A DNA stretch of 64,000 bases from an uncultured Pseudomonas sp. Lineage in GTDB: Bacteria > Pseudomonadota > Gammaproteobacteria > Pseudomonadales > Pseudomonadaceae. How positions within the stretch are numbered: the stretch's first letter is position 1; each line of letters begins with the position of its first letter. The notes under the pieces are model-generated. The model was not told the DNA's origin. It saw only the letters and a program-made list of their open reading frames with translations, and ran no database searches. The DNA is taken from the NCBI RefSeq assembly GCF_913774235.1, contig NZ_CAJYDW010000019.1, forward strand, positions 434,001 to 498,000. Reading direction: 5' to 3'. Both the position numbers and the translations under genes were made by a program. This document shows positions 37,332-46,468 of the stretch, in pieces.

Positions 37332-38144
37332 ATGCCCGAACTACCTGAAGTCGAAACCACCCGCCGGGGCATCGAGCCCCATGTCGTCGGTCAGCGTGTG
37401 CGCCGGGTTATCGTCCGCGATGCCCGGCTGCGCTGGCCGGTGCCCGAGGACCTGGACGTGCGCCTGTCCGGACAGCGCATCGAGGCCGTCGAGCGGCGGG
37501 CCAAGTACCTGCTGATCCGCGCCGAGAGCGGCACCCTGATCGGTCACCTGGGCATGTCCGGCAGTCTGCGCCTGGTACCGGCCGACCAGCCGCCGGCCAA
37601 GCACGAGCATGTCGACATCGAACTGGAGTCCGGGCTGTCGCTGCGCTATACCGATCCGCGGCGGTTCGGCGCGCTGCTCTGGACCCAGGACCCCCATGCC
37701 CATGTACTGCTCAGCAAGCTGGGCCCCGAGCCGCTGACCGCGGCCTTCGACGGCGGCCGCCTGTTCGAGTTGTCCCGTGGGCGCAGCATGGCGGTGAAGC
37801 CCTTCATCATGGACAACGCCGTGGTGGTGGGGGTGGGCAATATCTACGCCGCCGAGGCGCTGTTCGCTGCCGGCATCGATCCCCGCCGTGCCGCCGGCAG
37901 CATTTCCCGGGCGCGCTACGATCGCCTGGCCGAAGAGATCAAGAAGGTGTTGGCGCGCTCCATCGAGAGTGGCGGCACCACCCTGCGCGACTTCATCGGC
38001 GGCGACGGCGCGCCGGGCTATTTCAAGCAGGAGCTGTTCGTCTACGGCCGCAAGGGCGAGTTCTGCAAGATCTGCGGCACCGGCCTGCAGGAGATCCGCC
38101 TTGGCCAGCGGGCCAGCGTCTACTGCCGGAAATGCCAGCGGTGA
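37332..38144 (+). CDS. mutM: Formamidopyrimidine-DNA glycosylase
   Basis: Base-excision repair enzyme that removes 8-oxoguanine and formamidopyrimidines and nicks the abasic site. It starts [13 protein letters not shown], with the catalytic Pro after Met and Glu at the third position, contains [21 protein letters not shown], and ends with the zinc finger CKICG...YCRKC. 270 residues, full length. The last 13 bp overlap the start of the cytochrome c gene. Confidence 0.97.
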   Translation: MPELPEVETTRRGIEPHVVGQRVRRVIVRDARLRWPVPEDLDVRLSGQRIEAVERRAKYLLIRAESGTLIGHLGMSGSLRLVPADQPPAKHEHVDIELESGLSLRYTDPRRFGALLWTQDPHAHVLLSKLGPEPLTAAFDGGRLFELSRGRSMAVKPFIMDNAVVVGVGNIYAAEALFAAGIDPRRAAGSISRARYDRLAEEIKKVLARSIESGGTTLRDFIGGDGAPGYFKQELFVYGRKGEFCKICGTGLQEIRLGQRASVYCRKCQR

Positions 38145-38515
38145 AGATCCTGGCCGGTGTGGTCCTGCTGACGCTGCTGGGCGGTGAGGCGGCCTGGGCC
38201 GATGCCGACAATGGCCGCAATCTGTTCCTGCGGCGCTGCCACAACTGCCATTCCGTCGGGCCGGGTGCCCAATCGGGCTTCGGGCCCCAGCTCAACGACC
38301 TCTTCGGTCGCCAGGCCGGCAGCCTGGCCGGCTATAACTACTCCGACGCCATGCGTAACGCCGGCTTCGCCTGGGATCGCGAGGCCCTGGCGGCCTTCCT
38401 GCGCGATCCCGAGGCGAAGGTGCCGGGCACCAAGATGAGATTCTGGGGCATCGGCGACGCCGACGACCTGGGCGATATCGCCGACTATCTGCAGACCCAG
38501 CATCGCGCGCCCTAG
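38132..38515 (+). CDS. Small periplasmic cytochrome c
   Basis: 127-residue class I c-type cytochrome. A signal peptide is followed by the haem-attachment motif CHNCH (Cys36, Cys39, His40); the probable axial methionine is Met102 in PGTKMRFWG. The segment [14 protein letters not shown] is typical of cytochrome c2/c550-like proteins. The ATG at 38132 lies within mutM; a GTG at 38141 is an alternative start with a shorter signal peptide. Redox partners are not in the window. Confidence 0.9.
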   Translation: MPAVKILAGVVLLTLLGGEAAWADADNGRNLFLRRCHNCHSVGPGAQSGFGPQLNDLFGRQAGSLAGYNYSDAMRNAGFAWDREALAAFLRDPEAKVPGTKMRFWGIGDADDLGDIADYLQTQHRAP

Positions 38516-38523
38516 AGCCTTTT

Positions 38524-40050
38524 CTAGTGGTCGCCGCCACCTGCCCCCGGCTTGGCCGCAAAGGGCGGCTTGGCCAGCCAGATGATCAGGAACAGCCCCA
38601 TGAAGATCCAGCCGAGCAGGGTGAAGTAGTCCACCGTGGAGAGCATGTACGCCTGGCTTTCCACCACCTTGTCCAACTGGGCATAGGCCTGCTGCGACGG
38701 CCCGCCGAGGGCGTCCAGGTAGTGCTGGGTGGCCGGGCTGTAGAGGGTCACGTCCTCGGTCAGCTGGGCGTGGTGATGGATGGCACGGCGCTGCCACAGC
38801 CAGGTGGTCAGGGAGGACGCGAAGCTGCCGCCCAGGACCCGCAGGAAGGTGGCCAGGCCGCCGCCGTCCGCCAGTTCCGAAGGCTTGAGGCTGGACAGCA
38901 GGATGCTGGTGGTGGGCATGAAGAACAGCGCCACGCCCAGGCCCATGAAGGTCTGCACCTCGGCGATGTGGCGATAGTCGACCTCGTTGTTGAAGGTGGC
39001 TCTCATGAAGCAGGAGGCGCCGATCACCAGGAAGGAGCCCCCGGCCAGCAGCCGCAGGTCGGTCTTGTGCGCGAACTTGCCCACCAGCGGAGAGAGCATC
39101 ACTGGCAGGATGCCAATGGGTGCCGCGGCCAGGCCCGCCCACACCGGGGTGTAGCCGAGCTGGGTCTGCAGCCACTGGGGTAGCAGCAGGTTGATGCCGA
39201 AGAAGCCCGAATAGCCCAGTACCAGGGCCAGGGTGCCGAAGCTGAAGTTGCGATAGCGGAACAGCCGCAGGTTGATGATGGGGTGCTTGTCCGTCAGCTC
39301 CCAGATCACCAGGGCGGTCAGGGCCACGGCGGAGACGGCGGCGCCCAGGCAGATCAGGTTGGATTCGAACCAGTCCAGGTCGTTGCCCTTGTCCAACACC
39401 ACCTGCAGCACACCGACGCCGATTACCAGCAGGATCAGTCCGACGTAGTCGATGGGCTGGCTCACCAGTTTTTCCGGCTTCTTGCCCAGTTGGCTCCAGA
39501 CCACCAGGGTGGCGAAGATGCCGATGGGCACATTGATGAAGAAGATCCAGGGCCAGCTGTAGTTGTCGGTGATCCAGCCGCCGGCGATGGGGCCGATGAT
39601 GGGCGCTACCACCGTCACCATGGCCAGCAACGCCAGAGCCATGCCGCGCTTGGCGGCAGGAAAGATCGCCAGCAGCAGGGTCTGGGCCATGGGGTAGAGC
39701 GGCCCGGCGACGAAGCCCTGCATGGCGCGGAAGATCACCAGCTCGGGCATGGAGGTGGCGATGCCGCAGAGGAAGGAGGTGATGACGAACAGCACCACGG
39801 CGGCCATGAACAGCTTGACCTCGCCGAAGCGGCGCGCCATCCAGCCGGTCAGCGGCAGGGCGATGGCGTTGCTCACGGCGAAGGCGGTGATGACCCAGGT
39901 GCCCTGTTCCGAACTCACCCCGAGGTTGCCGGAAATGGTGGTCAGGGCGACGTTGGCGATGGTGGTGTCGAGCACCTGCATGAAGGTGGCCAGGGACAGG
40001 CCCACCGTGGCGAGCACCAGGCTCGCCGGGCGAAAGGCGTTATCGCTCAT
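38524..40050 (-). CDS. emrB: MFS multidrug efflux pump, EmrB/DHA2 family
   Basis: 508-residue, 14-helix drug:proton antiporter. Motif A variant GWMARRFGEVKLF, motif B MQGFVAGPLYPMAQ, and the DHA2 start LATFMQVLDTTIANVALTTI are clear. It is the last gene of the operon marR - outer-membrane factor - emrA - emrB and would form a tripartite pump with the two genes before it. The substrate is unknown. Confidence 0.94.
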   Translation of the reverse strand: MSDNAFRPASLVLATVGLSLATFMQVLDTTIANVALTTISGNLGVSSEQGTWVITAFAVSNAIALPLTGWMARRFGEVKLFMAAVVLFVITSFLCGIATSMPELVIFRAMQGFVAGPLYPMAQTLLLAIFPAAKRGMALALLAMVTVVAPIIGPIAGGWITDNYSWPWIFFINVPIGIFATLVVWSQLGKKPEKLVSQPIDYVGLILLVIGVGVLQVVLDKGNDLDWFESNLICLGAAVSAVALTALVIWELTDKHPIINLRLFRYRNFSFGTLALVLGYSGFFGINLLLPQWLQTQLGYTPVWAGLAAAPIGILPVMLSPLVGKFAHKTDLRLLAGGSFLVIGASCFMRATFNNEVDYRHIAEVQTFMGLGVALFFMPTTSILLSSLKPSELADGGGLATFLRVLGGSFASSLTTWLWQRRAIHHHAQLTEDVTLYSPATQHYLDALGGPSQQAYAQLDKVVESQAYMLSTVDYFTLLGWIFMGLFLIIWLAKPPFAAKPGAGGGDH

Positions 40051-40105
40051 GACGGATTACCAGAAGGGGTGGACGGGGAGGCTCAGCGGCGAGCCTCCTT
40101 GGCTG

Positions 40106-41317
40106 TCAGCGCTTGGCGACGCCGGCGGCGCGGGCGGCCGGACCGTTGTTGTGGACGATCTGCTGGATCAGCTGATCGGCCTCGGCCAACTGATGGTCGT
40201 AGACGTCGGTGCTGTAGCGCGGCTGCTTCGGCGTGGTGGTGGGCAGGCGAGCGCCGTCCTGGTCGTGCAGGTCGACATCGACCACCGTCGACAGGCCGAT
40301 GCGCAGCGGATGCTTGTCCAGGTTGTCGCCTTCCAGGCGAATCCGCACGGGCAGGCGCTGGACGATCTTGATCCAGTTGCCGGTGGCGTTCTGCGCCGGT
40401 AGTAGCGAGAAGGCACTGCCAGTACCCACGCCCAGGCTCTCCACGGTGCCGCGATAGCGCACGTCGTCGCCATAGAGGTCGGAGTGGATTTCCACCGGCT
40501 GGCCGATGCGCATCTCGGCGAGCTGGGTTTCCTTGAAGTTGGCGTCAATCCAGATCTGGTCCAGGGGGACCACGGCCATTAGCGCCGCGCCGGGTTGCAC
40601 GCGACTGCCCACCTGCACGGAGCGCTTGGCGACGTAGCCACTGACCGGTGCCACCAGGGTGCTGCGGGCGTGGTTCAGATAGGCCTGGCGCAGTTGGGCG
40701 GCGGCGGCCTTGACGTCCGGGTGCGAGGCGATTTCGGTGTCGTCCACCAGCGCCTGGTTGGTGTCCAGCTGCTGCTGGGCGGAGGTCAGGGAGCTCTGGG
40801 CTGCCACCAGGGTGTCGCGGGCGTGGGCCAGCTCTTCCTTGGAGATGGCACCGCCCTTGGCCAGTTGCTGGCGCCGGGCGTAATCGGCGCGGGCGCGATC
40901 CACCTCGACGCGACGGGCGGCGACCTGGGCCTTGTAGCTGTCGACGTTGCTGTACAGGCCGCGCACCTGGCGCACGGTCTTGGCCAGGTTAGCCTCGGCG
41001 CTCTGCTGGGCCACGGCGGTGTCGCTGGGATCGAATTCCACCAGCGGCTGGCCTTCGCGGACGAAATCACCGTCGTCCACGGCGATGCTGATGACGGTGC
41101 CTGTGACCTGGGGCGTGATCTGCACCAGGTTGCCGTTGACGTAGGCGTCGTCGGTGCTGGCGTGGAAGCGGCCATAGAACAGGTGGTAGCAGTAGACGCC
41201 CACGCCAGCCAGGATCACCACCAGCAGCAGGAGCAACAGGAGGAACTTGCGTTTGCCGGAGCGCTGCGGCTGCTGCTGCTGGGCGTTGTCTTGGGGGGGT
41301 GCGGCAGTATCGGCCAT
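40106..41317 (-). CDS. emrA: EmrA-type periplasmic adaptor (HlyD family)
   Basis: 403-residue membrane fusion protein. One N-terminal membrane anchor (FLLLLLLLVVILAGVGVY), then the lipoyl halves (STDDAYVNGNLVQITPQVTG and LVAPVSGYVAKRSVQVGS), a coiled-coil hairpin (about 110-215), and the beta-barrel domain. It connects EmrB with the outer-membrane channel encoded just upstream. The ATG at 41317 is chosen because it precedes the short cytoplasmic tail rich in Gln and Lys. Confidence 0.94.
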   Translation of the reverse strand: MADTAAPPQDNAQQQQPQRSGKRKFLLLLLLLVVILAGVGVYCYHLFYGRFHASTDDAYVNGNLVQITPQVTGTVISIAVDDGDFVREGQPLVEFDPSDTAVAQQSAEANLAKTVRQVRGLYSNVDSYKAQVAARRVEVDRARADYARRQQLAKGGAISKEELAHARDTLVAAQSSLTSAQQQLDTNQALVDDTEIASHPDVKAAAAQLRQAYLNHARSTLVAPVSGYVAKRSVQVGSRVQPGAALMAVVPLDQIWIDANFKETQLAEMRIGQPVEIHSDLYGDDVRYRGTVESLGVGTGSAFSLLPAQNATGNWIKIVQRLPVRIRLEGDNLDKHPLRIGLSTVVDVDLHDQDGARLPTTTPKQPRYSTDVYDHQLAEADQLIQQIVHNNGPAARAAGVAKR

Positions 41318-41333
41318 GATCGCGACCTCGGTA

Positions 41334-42788
41334 TCAGTGAGTGGCCGCGGCGGCGGGCGCCGGCGGCAGTTTGGACGGTTGGAAGCCGCCACCCAGGGCT
41401 TGCATCAGCAGCACGCCGCTGTCGATGCGGTCGGCCTGGAGGCTGGCGAGTTGGCGATCGGCCTGCAGCAACTGCTGCTCGACGGTCAGGGCGTCGAGGT
41501 AGTTGCCGATGCCGGCGCCATAGCGCTGCATGGCGATGTCGAAGGAGCTCTTGGCGATATCCCTCGCCCGTTGCTGGTCGACCAGCTGCTGCTCCAGCGA
41601 GCGCTGGCGGGTGATGGCGTCGGCGATGTCGCCCAGCGCCTGCACCAGGGTCTGGTTGTACTGGGCCACGGCCAGGTCGTAGTCGGCATCCCGGCTGGCC
41701 AGATCGGCGCGGCGCCGTCCGCCGTCGAAGATCGGCAGCGACAGCGCCGGACCGACGTTGAAGAAGCGCGCTGGAGCACCGAACAGCGCATCGCCGAGGA
41801 TGGCCTTGCTGCCGGCGGCCACCGTCAGGTTCAGGTTGGGGTAGAAATTGGTCTTGCTCGCGGCGATATCCTTGCTCGCGGCTTCCACGCGCCAGCGGGC
41901 GGCGATCAGGTCCGGGCGGCGCCCTACCAGTTCGGCGGGCAGCTGGGCCGGCAGGCTCACCGCTGCGGGGGCGATCAGCCTGGGGCGCGGGATCTCGGCG
42001 CCGCGGTCGGGCCCCTTGCCCAGCAGCACGGCGAGACGGATCTGGGCACTGCGCACCTGTTGCGCGGCGGCCGTGTGCGAAGACGCCGCACTGGCTTCCA
42101 GGCTCTGGGTCTGTTGCAGCTGATAGTCGCTGTCGAGGCCGGCATCCACCCGGCGCTGGGCCAGATCGAGCATACCGCGGGTGCGCTCCAGGTCCTGCTG
42201 GGCCACGTCCAGGTTGGCATAGGCCAGGCCGAGTTGGTTGTAGGCGCGGCTGACATTGGCGGCCAGGGTCAGGCGTGCGGCCTGGCGATCCACTTCGCCG
42301 GCGCGAGCCCGACCGAGGGCCGCTTCCCAGGCGGCGCGCTGGCCACCCCAGAGGTCGAAGCTGTAGCTGCCGCTGAGGTCGAGCTGGCGCAAGGTGCTGT
42401 AGCGGTCGCCCTGGCCCAGCGGGTCGTCCGGCCGCGCCAGGCGCGAGCGGGTCACGCCCCCGTTGGCGTCGATCTGCGGATAGCGGTCGGCATCGGCGGC
42501 GAGCACCGCGGCATCTGCCTGGCGGCTGCGGGCATCGGCTTCCTGCAGCGAGGGGCTGTCACGCAGGGCCTCGCGGATCAGGCTGTCCAATTGCGGATCG
42601 CCCAGGCGGGTCCACCAGTCGGCGCTCGGCCAGTGGGCAGGCGAGAGACGGTCGCTGGCGAAGGTGGCCTCACCCTTGAGGGTCGCCGGATCCACGGCGT
42701 GCCCCTGGGGATTCAGACCCGCGGACGACACGCAACCTGCCAGCAGCAGGGCGGTGCAGAGGGCGGTCAACGGCAGGCGGAAGGTCAT
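41334..42788 (-). CDS. NodT-family outer-membrane efflux lipoprotein
   Basis: 484-residue outer-membrane factor of the RND/NodT lipoprotein group. Signal peptide with lipobox LLAGC (Cys19), then WWTRLGDPQLDSLIREAL, and the paired coiled-coil repeats, including ELVGRRPDLIAARWRVEAAS. It is encoded 16 bp before emrA and 3 bp after the MarR gene, so it is the dedicated channel of the EmrAB-type pump. Confidence 0.93.
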   Translation of the reverse strand: MTFRLPLTALCTALLLAGCVSSAGLNPQGHAVDPATLKGEATFASDRLSPAHWPSADWWTRLGDPQLDSLIREALRDSPSLQEADARSRQADAAVLAADADRYPQIDANGGVTRSRLARPDDPLGQGDRYSTLRQLDLSGSYSFDLWGGQRAAWEAALGRARAGEVDRQAARLTLAANVSRAYNQLGLAYANLDVAQQDLERTRGMLDLAQRRVDAGLDSDYQLQQTQSLEASAASSHTAAAQQVRSAQIRLAVLLGKGPDRGAEIPRPRLIAPAAVSLPAQLPAELVGRRPDLIAARWRVEAASKDIAASKTNFYPNLNLTVAAGSKAILGDALFGAPARFFNVGPALSLPIFDGGRRRADLASRDADYDLAVAQYNQTLVQALGDIADAITRQRSLEQQLVDQQRARDIAKSSFDIAMQRYGAGIGNYLDALTVEQQLLQADRQLASLQADRIDSGVLLMQALGGGFQPSKLPPAPAAAATH

Positions 42789-42791
42789 GGT

Positions 42792-43262
42792 TCAGAGGTC
42801 TCCAGAGTTCTCCGGCAACAGGCCGGAGGGGCCGAGTACGCGGCGTAGCAGGCGTTCCAGTTCATCCAGCTCCTGGCGATCCAGGCACTGGGTGAGGTCG
42901 TTGAGGGCATCCACGCCGATCTGCATGAGTTCGCTGCTCAGCGCCTTGCCCTGGTCGGTCAGCTCCAGGCGCACCTGGCGGCGATCGCTCAGGCTGCGCA
43001 CCCGGCGCAACAGGTCCTTGGCTTCGAGGCGGTCGAGCATGCGGGTCATGGCGCCGCTGTCGAGGGACAGGCAGCGGCTGAGTTCGGCGGGGGTATCGGT
43101 CAGGTCACGGGCGAGCAGCAGCAACACCTTGAACTGGGCGGCGGTGATGTCATAGGGCGCGAGGTGACTGTCCAGCAGGCGATCCTTGTACTGGTTCGCG
43201 AGGTGGATGAGATGGCCCACGGAATAGCGCAGGGGAAAGTTGCTTCGGTCGAAATGTGACAT
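42792..43262 (-). CDS. MarR-family repressor of the efflux operon
   Basis: 156-residue winged-helix regulator. DNA-binding core ITAAQFKVLLLLARDLTDTPAELSRCLSLDSGAMTRMLDRLE and the wing with SLSDRRQVRLELTDQG are typical of the MarR family. The ATG at 43262 gives MSHFDRSNFPLRYSV. It is the first gene of the operon and is preceded by two TGCC..GGCA dyads, so it very likely represses its own operon. Confidence 0.92.
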   Translation of the reverse strand: MSHFDRSNFPLRYSVGHLIHLANQYKDRLLDSHLAPYDITAAQFKVLLLLARDLTDTPAELSRCLSLDSGAMTRMLDRLEAKDLLRRVRSLSDRRQVRLELTDQGKALSSELMQIGVDALNDLTQCLDRQELDELERLLRRVLGPSGLLPENSGDL

Positions 43263-43270
43263 TGCAGTAT

Positions 43271-43281
43271 CTGCCCAGGCA
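43271..43281. promoter_or_regulatory. MarR-type dyad, proximal site
   Basis: CTGCCCAGGCA: half-sites TGCC and GGCA, nine bases upstream of the marR ATG. Its centre is 30 bp, about three helical turns, from that of the distal site. Confidence 0.6.
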
Positions 43282-43299
43282 ATCAAGCGGTTCCAGAAT

Positions 43300-43313
43300 A
43301 CTGCCTAGGCAGT
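43300..43313. promoter_or_regulatory. MarR-type dyad, distal site
   Basis: ACTGCCTAGGCAGT is a perfect 14-bp palindrome in the region shared by the efflux operon and the divergent hydrolase gene. It resembles the TTGCCTAGGCAA-like sites of MarR proteins. Confidence 0.7.
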
Positions 43314-43446
43314 GAAATATTCAGTCATCATTGCGGGCAACTGTCTTACGATTATTGAAACAATTGGTAATGGTCGCCGCCGGGTCTTGTCGTCGACCAT
43401 CCTGGCCACCGATCATGGTCGGCCCTTGCCTGAACGATCTGCTGTG

Positions 43447-44385
43447 ATGACCGCTTCCTTCGATCTAGACCGACTGCGCCAGGCGTTGGTGCCGTTGCGC
43501 TTCGATCTGCCGCCCGATGCCGAACACCAGGGCTATCGCCGCTATTACCGGCTCGCCGACAGTCTGGTACGACCGGAGGTGACGGTGGCCCTGGGTAGCC
43601 TGGCGGCGGGCGACTACCAGCTGGCGGTACAGGGCTGGTGGCCGTCCGCGCCGCGGGGCAGCGTGCTGATGCTGCACGGCTACTACGATCACATGGGGCT
43701 CTATGGCCACGTGGTGGACTGGGCGCTGTCGAGGCAACTGGCGGTACTGGCCTGCGACCTGCCCGGACATGGGCTGTCGAGCGGCGCGCGCGCCAGCATC
43801 AATGACTTCGCCGAATACCAGAGCGCCTTGGCGGCGCTGATCGCCGAGGCCCGTCGCCTGGACCTGCCACGCCCCTGGCATCTGCTCGGCCAGAGCACCG
43901 GTGGCGCCATCCTGCTGGACTATCTGCTACGGGGAACGCCGGCGCCCGAGGTGGGGGAGACGGTGCTGCTGGCGCCCCTGGTGCGCCCCCATGCCTGGCG
44001 GCAGGGGCTCTGGACCTATCGCCTGGTGAAACCCTTCGTGCGCGCGCTGCCGCGGCGCTTCTCGGTGAATTCCGGCGATCCGGCCTTTCTCGATTTCCTG
44101 CAGCGCGATGGCTTGCAGCCTCGGGAACTGCCTGCCCAGTGGGTCGGTGCCCTGGCGCGCTGGATTCCCCAGCTGGAGGCCGCGGCGCCCAGTACCCGCA
44201 CGCCCCTGGTGATCCAGGGCGAGCAGGATTTCACCGTCGACTGGCGGCATAATCTGGGGGTGCTGGAGGCCAAGTTCGTCCGGCCCGAGGTTCTGCGCCT
44301 GCCCGAGGCGCGGCACCACCTGGTCAACGAAACCGAGACGCTGCGCCAGCGTTACTTCCGCTGGCTGGACGAGCGCCTCGCCTGA
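43447..44385 (+). CDS. Alpha/beta hydrolase (lysophospholipase-like)
   Basis: 312-residue hydrolase. Oxyanion region LMLHGYYDHMGLYG, nucleophile elbow GQSTGG, acid in GEQDFTVDW and His in EARHHLVNE form a full Ser-Asp-His triad; this arrangement resembles monoacylglycerol lipase/lysophospholipase (PldB-like) enzymes. No signal peptide. The ATG at 43447 is preferred over a start at 43312, whose extra residues have no fold features. It is divergent from the marR operon and may share its operators. Confidence 0.85.
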   Translation: MTASFDLDRLRQALVPLRFDLPPDAEHQGYRRYYRLADSLVRPEVTVALGSLAAGDYQLAVQGWWPSAPRGSVLMLHGYYDHMGLYGHVVDWALSRQLAVLACDLPGHGLSSGARASINDFAEYQSALAALIAEARRLDLPRPWHLLGQSTGGAILLDYLLRGTPAPEVGETVLLAPLVRPHAWRQGLWTYRLVKPFVRALPRRFSVNSGDPAFLDFLQRDGLQPRELPAQWVGALARWIPQLEAAAPSTRTPLVIQGEQDFTVDWRHNLGVLEAKFVRPEVLRLPEARHHLVNETETLRQRYFRWLDERLA

Positions 44386-44391
44386 GCTGTC

Positions 44392-45129
44392 CTACTGACC
44401 GCCGCCGCCCAGACCGGCGCGCAGGGCGGCCACTGCCGCCCGGTAGTAGGCCGTGCCATTGGGCGAGCTGGCGAAGTCGGCGAACTGGCCGAGTTCGTTG
44501 TCGTTCAGGGTGCGATAGACATAGAGCAGGGTATTTTCCAGATCGCCGGCGTTCATCTGCTGGATGAATCTCTGGCGCTGCTGCTCGATCATCCCGCCGG
44601 ACTGCTGCTGGCCCAGCAGGCCCGGCAGCATCGAACTCAAGCTGTCGGCCGCGAGGCCCGCCAGGGCCACGCTCACCTCGGCACCGGCTTCACGCACCGG
44701 CAGGGCGGTGGCCAGGCGCTTGGCCAGGGCCCGGCGTGCCGGACTGGCCTGCATCTGGGGGACGCCATTGGCGTTCTTGGCCAACTGGTCGCTGCGGGTC
44801 GCGGCGATCTCCGCTGCGACCACCTTCTGGCCCACCGGCGACTGGAAAAACTGCAAAGCGGGCCCTTCGGCCGGCAGGTTTTGCCGTAGGGCGGCGAGGG
44901 CGCGCTGGTCGATGGCCGCGGCGGTGTAGCGTTTGTTGCTGTTGTCCACCAGGCTCTGGTAGAGCGCCGGCGGCAGGCTGTTCTGGTAGCGCTGCTGCGC
45001 AGCCTGCAGGGCATCGCGGAAGTGTCCGCGCTGCTCGGGCCAGCCTGCGGCCTGGTAGAGGCTGACCGTGTCGTCGGCGAGGGTCGGCAGGGCGACGGCG
45101 AAAAGCAGGGAAGCGAACAGAACGCGCAT
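44392..45129 (-). CDS. Exported DUF2059-like protein
   Basis: 245-residue protein with a Sec signal peptide (MRVLFASLLFAVALPTLA). The body is helical, with the repeat-like RQRFIQQMNAGDLENTLLYVYRTL and NDNELGQFADFASSPNGTAYYRA, the pattern of DUF2059 proteins, which are uncharacterised periplasmic proteins. I prefer the ATG at 45129; a GTG two codons upstream (45135) is possible. Its stop is 6 bp from that of the convergent hydrolase gene. Confidence 0.75.
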   Translation of the reverse strand: MRVLFASLLFAVALPTLADDTVSLYQAAGWPEQRGHFRDALQAAQQRYQNSLPPALYQSLVDNSNKRYTAAAIDQRALAALRQNLPAEGPALQFFQSPVGQKVVAAEIAATRSDQLAKNANGVPQMQASPARRALAKRLATALPVREAGAEVSVALAGLAADSLSSMLPGLLGQQQSGGMIEQQRQRFIQQMNAGDLENTLLYVYRTLNDNELGQFADFASSPNGTAYYRAAVAALRAGLGGGGQ

Positions 45130-45308
45130 GGACACCTCGAGCAGCGGCGCAGAGCCGGAAAGTCCGCCATTGTCGGCAACCCCAGGCTGGCTGTCGAGGC
45201 GCTCGTCCCGGGCATTCGTCGCCTGGTCCTGGCGGACGCGCAGGAGTGGCGGACTTCTCTTACACTCTCCCTCCCGCCGGCTGCGTCCGGTTACTCACGG
45301 TTTTCCCG

Positions 45309-45941
45309 ATGGCGCTGCACCCCGAGCATCCCCTGTTGCAACGTATCGTCGACGATCTCGCCGAGCACGGCTGGTCACGGCAGAGCATCTTCCTGCCGCT
45401 GGAGCTGACCGCCGACCTGGCTGCCGAGTGCCGGCTGCGTCATGCGCGGGGCGAGCTGGAACGTGCCGGCATCGGCCGGGGCGAGAGTCCGCTGATTCGC
45501 GAAGGGGTGCGCGGCGATCACATCGCCTGGCTGGAGCCGGACGACGCCCATCCGGGCGTGCAACGCTATCTGCAACTCATGGATATCCTGCGCGAGGCCT
45601 TCAATCGCACCCTGTTCCTCGGGCTCGAGGACTACGAGAGCCATTTCGCCCTCTATCCGCCGGGCGCCTTCTATGCCCGTCATCTGGATCGCTTTCGCGA
45701 CGATGACCGGCGTATGGTCTCCCTGGTGCTCTATCTCAACGACGCCTGGCTGCCGGAGCAGGGCGGCGAGCTGCGTCTTTACCTGGACGAGCAGCGCCAC
45801 CAGGACGTGTTGCCCCTCGGTGGCAGCCTGGTGTGCTTCCTGTCCGGCCAACTGCCCCATGAGGTGCTACCCGCCACACGCGAGCGGCTGTCGCTCACCG
45901 GCTGGTTCCGCCGCCGTGGCGACAATCCGTTGCAGGGCTGA
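45309..45941 (+). CDS. 2OG-Fe(II) oxygenase, prolyl 4-hydroxylase-like
   Basis: 210-residue iron- and 2-oxoglutarate-dependent dioxygenase. The facial triad is His125-x-Asp127 (FYARHLDRF) and His184 (QLPHEVLP), and Arg193 (RLSLTGW) would bind 2-oxoglutarate. The segment YPPGAFYARHLDRF is typical of the PKHD/SM-20-like group acting on protein side chains or small molecules. The ATG at 45309 starts the conserved region; the longer frame adds unrelated residues. The DUF523 gene follows 32 bp downstream. Confidence 0.9.
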   Translation: MALHPEHPLLQRIVDDLAEHGWSRQSIFLPLELTADLAAECRLRHARGELERAGIGRGESPLIREGVRGDHIAWLEPDDAHPGVQRYLQLMDILREAFNRTLFLGLEDYESHFALYPPGAFYARHLDRFRDDDRRMVSLVLYLNDAWLPEQGGELRLYLDEQRHQDVLPLGGSLVCFLSGQLPHEVLPATRERLSLTGWFRRRGDNPLQG

Positions 45942-45973
45942 GGCGTACCGAGGCTTCTGCTCGTGGAGGACGC

Positions 45974-46468
45974 ATGGAAAAGATTCTGGTGAGTCGTTGC
46001 CTGCTGGGTCACCGGGTGCGCTATGACGGCGGCGCCCATGGCCCCTTCGATCTGCTGGGCCTCTGGCAGGCCGAAGGCCGCATCGTGCCGCTGTGTCCGG
46101 AGGTGGCGGGCGGCCTGCCCACGCCGCGGCCACCGGCGGAGATCCCCGGTGGCCAGGGTGGGGCGGTGCTGGATGGCCAGCGGCCGGTCATGACCGATGG
46201 CGGCGCGGACGTGACCGCCGCCTTCGTCGCCGGGGCCGCGGCCGCGCTCGAACTGGTCGCCCGTCATGGCATCCGCCTGGCGGTACTCAAGGCGCGCAGT
46301 CCGTCCTGCGGCAACCTGGAAAACTACGATGGCACCTTCAGCGGTACCCGGGTCGCTGGCGAGGGGGTCACGGCGGCGGCGCTGAAGCGTGCGGGTGTCA
46401 GAGTGTTCAATGAGGACGAACTGGCCGCGGCGCAACAGGCGCTGACGGCGCTGGAGGCCAACGCCTAG
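45974..46468 (+). CDS. DUF523 protein, possible TudS-like [4Fe-4S] desulfidase
   Basis: 164-residue DUF523 protein. Three conserved cysteines lie in the right context: Cys9 (SRCLLG), Cys41 (LCPEV) and Cys112 (SPSCGN). In thiouracil desulfidase (TudS), a DUF523 member, three cysteines hold a catalytic [4Fe-4S] cluster that takes sulfur from thiouracil. Whether this protein has that activity is inference. It has GGAGG before its ATG and is in line with the dioxygenase gene. Confidence 0.85.
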   Translation: MEKILVSRCLLGHRVRYDGGAHGPFDLLGLWQAEGRIVPLCPEVAGGLPTPRPPAEIPGGQGGAVLDGQRPVMTDGGADVTAAFVAGAAAALELVARHGIRLAVLKARSPSCGNLENYDGTFSGTRVAGEGVTAAALKRAGVRVFNEDELAAAQQALTALEANA

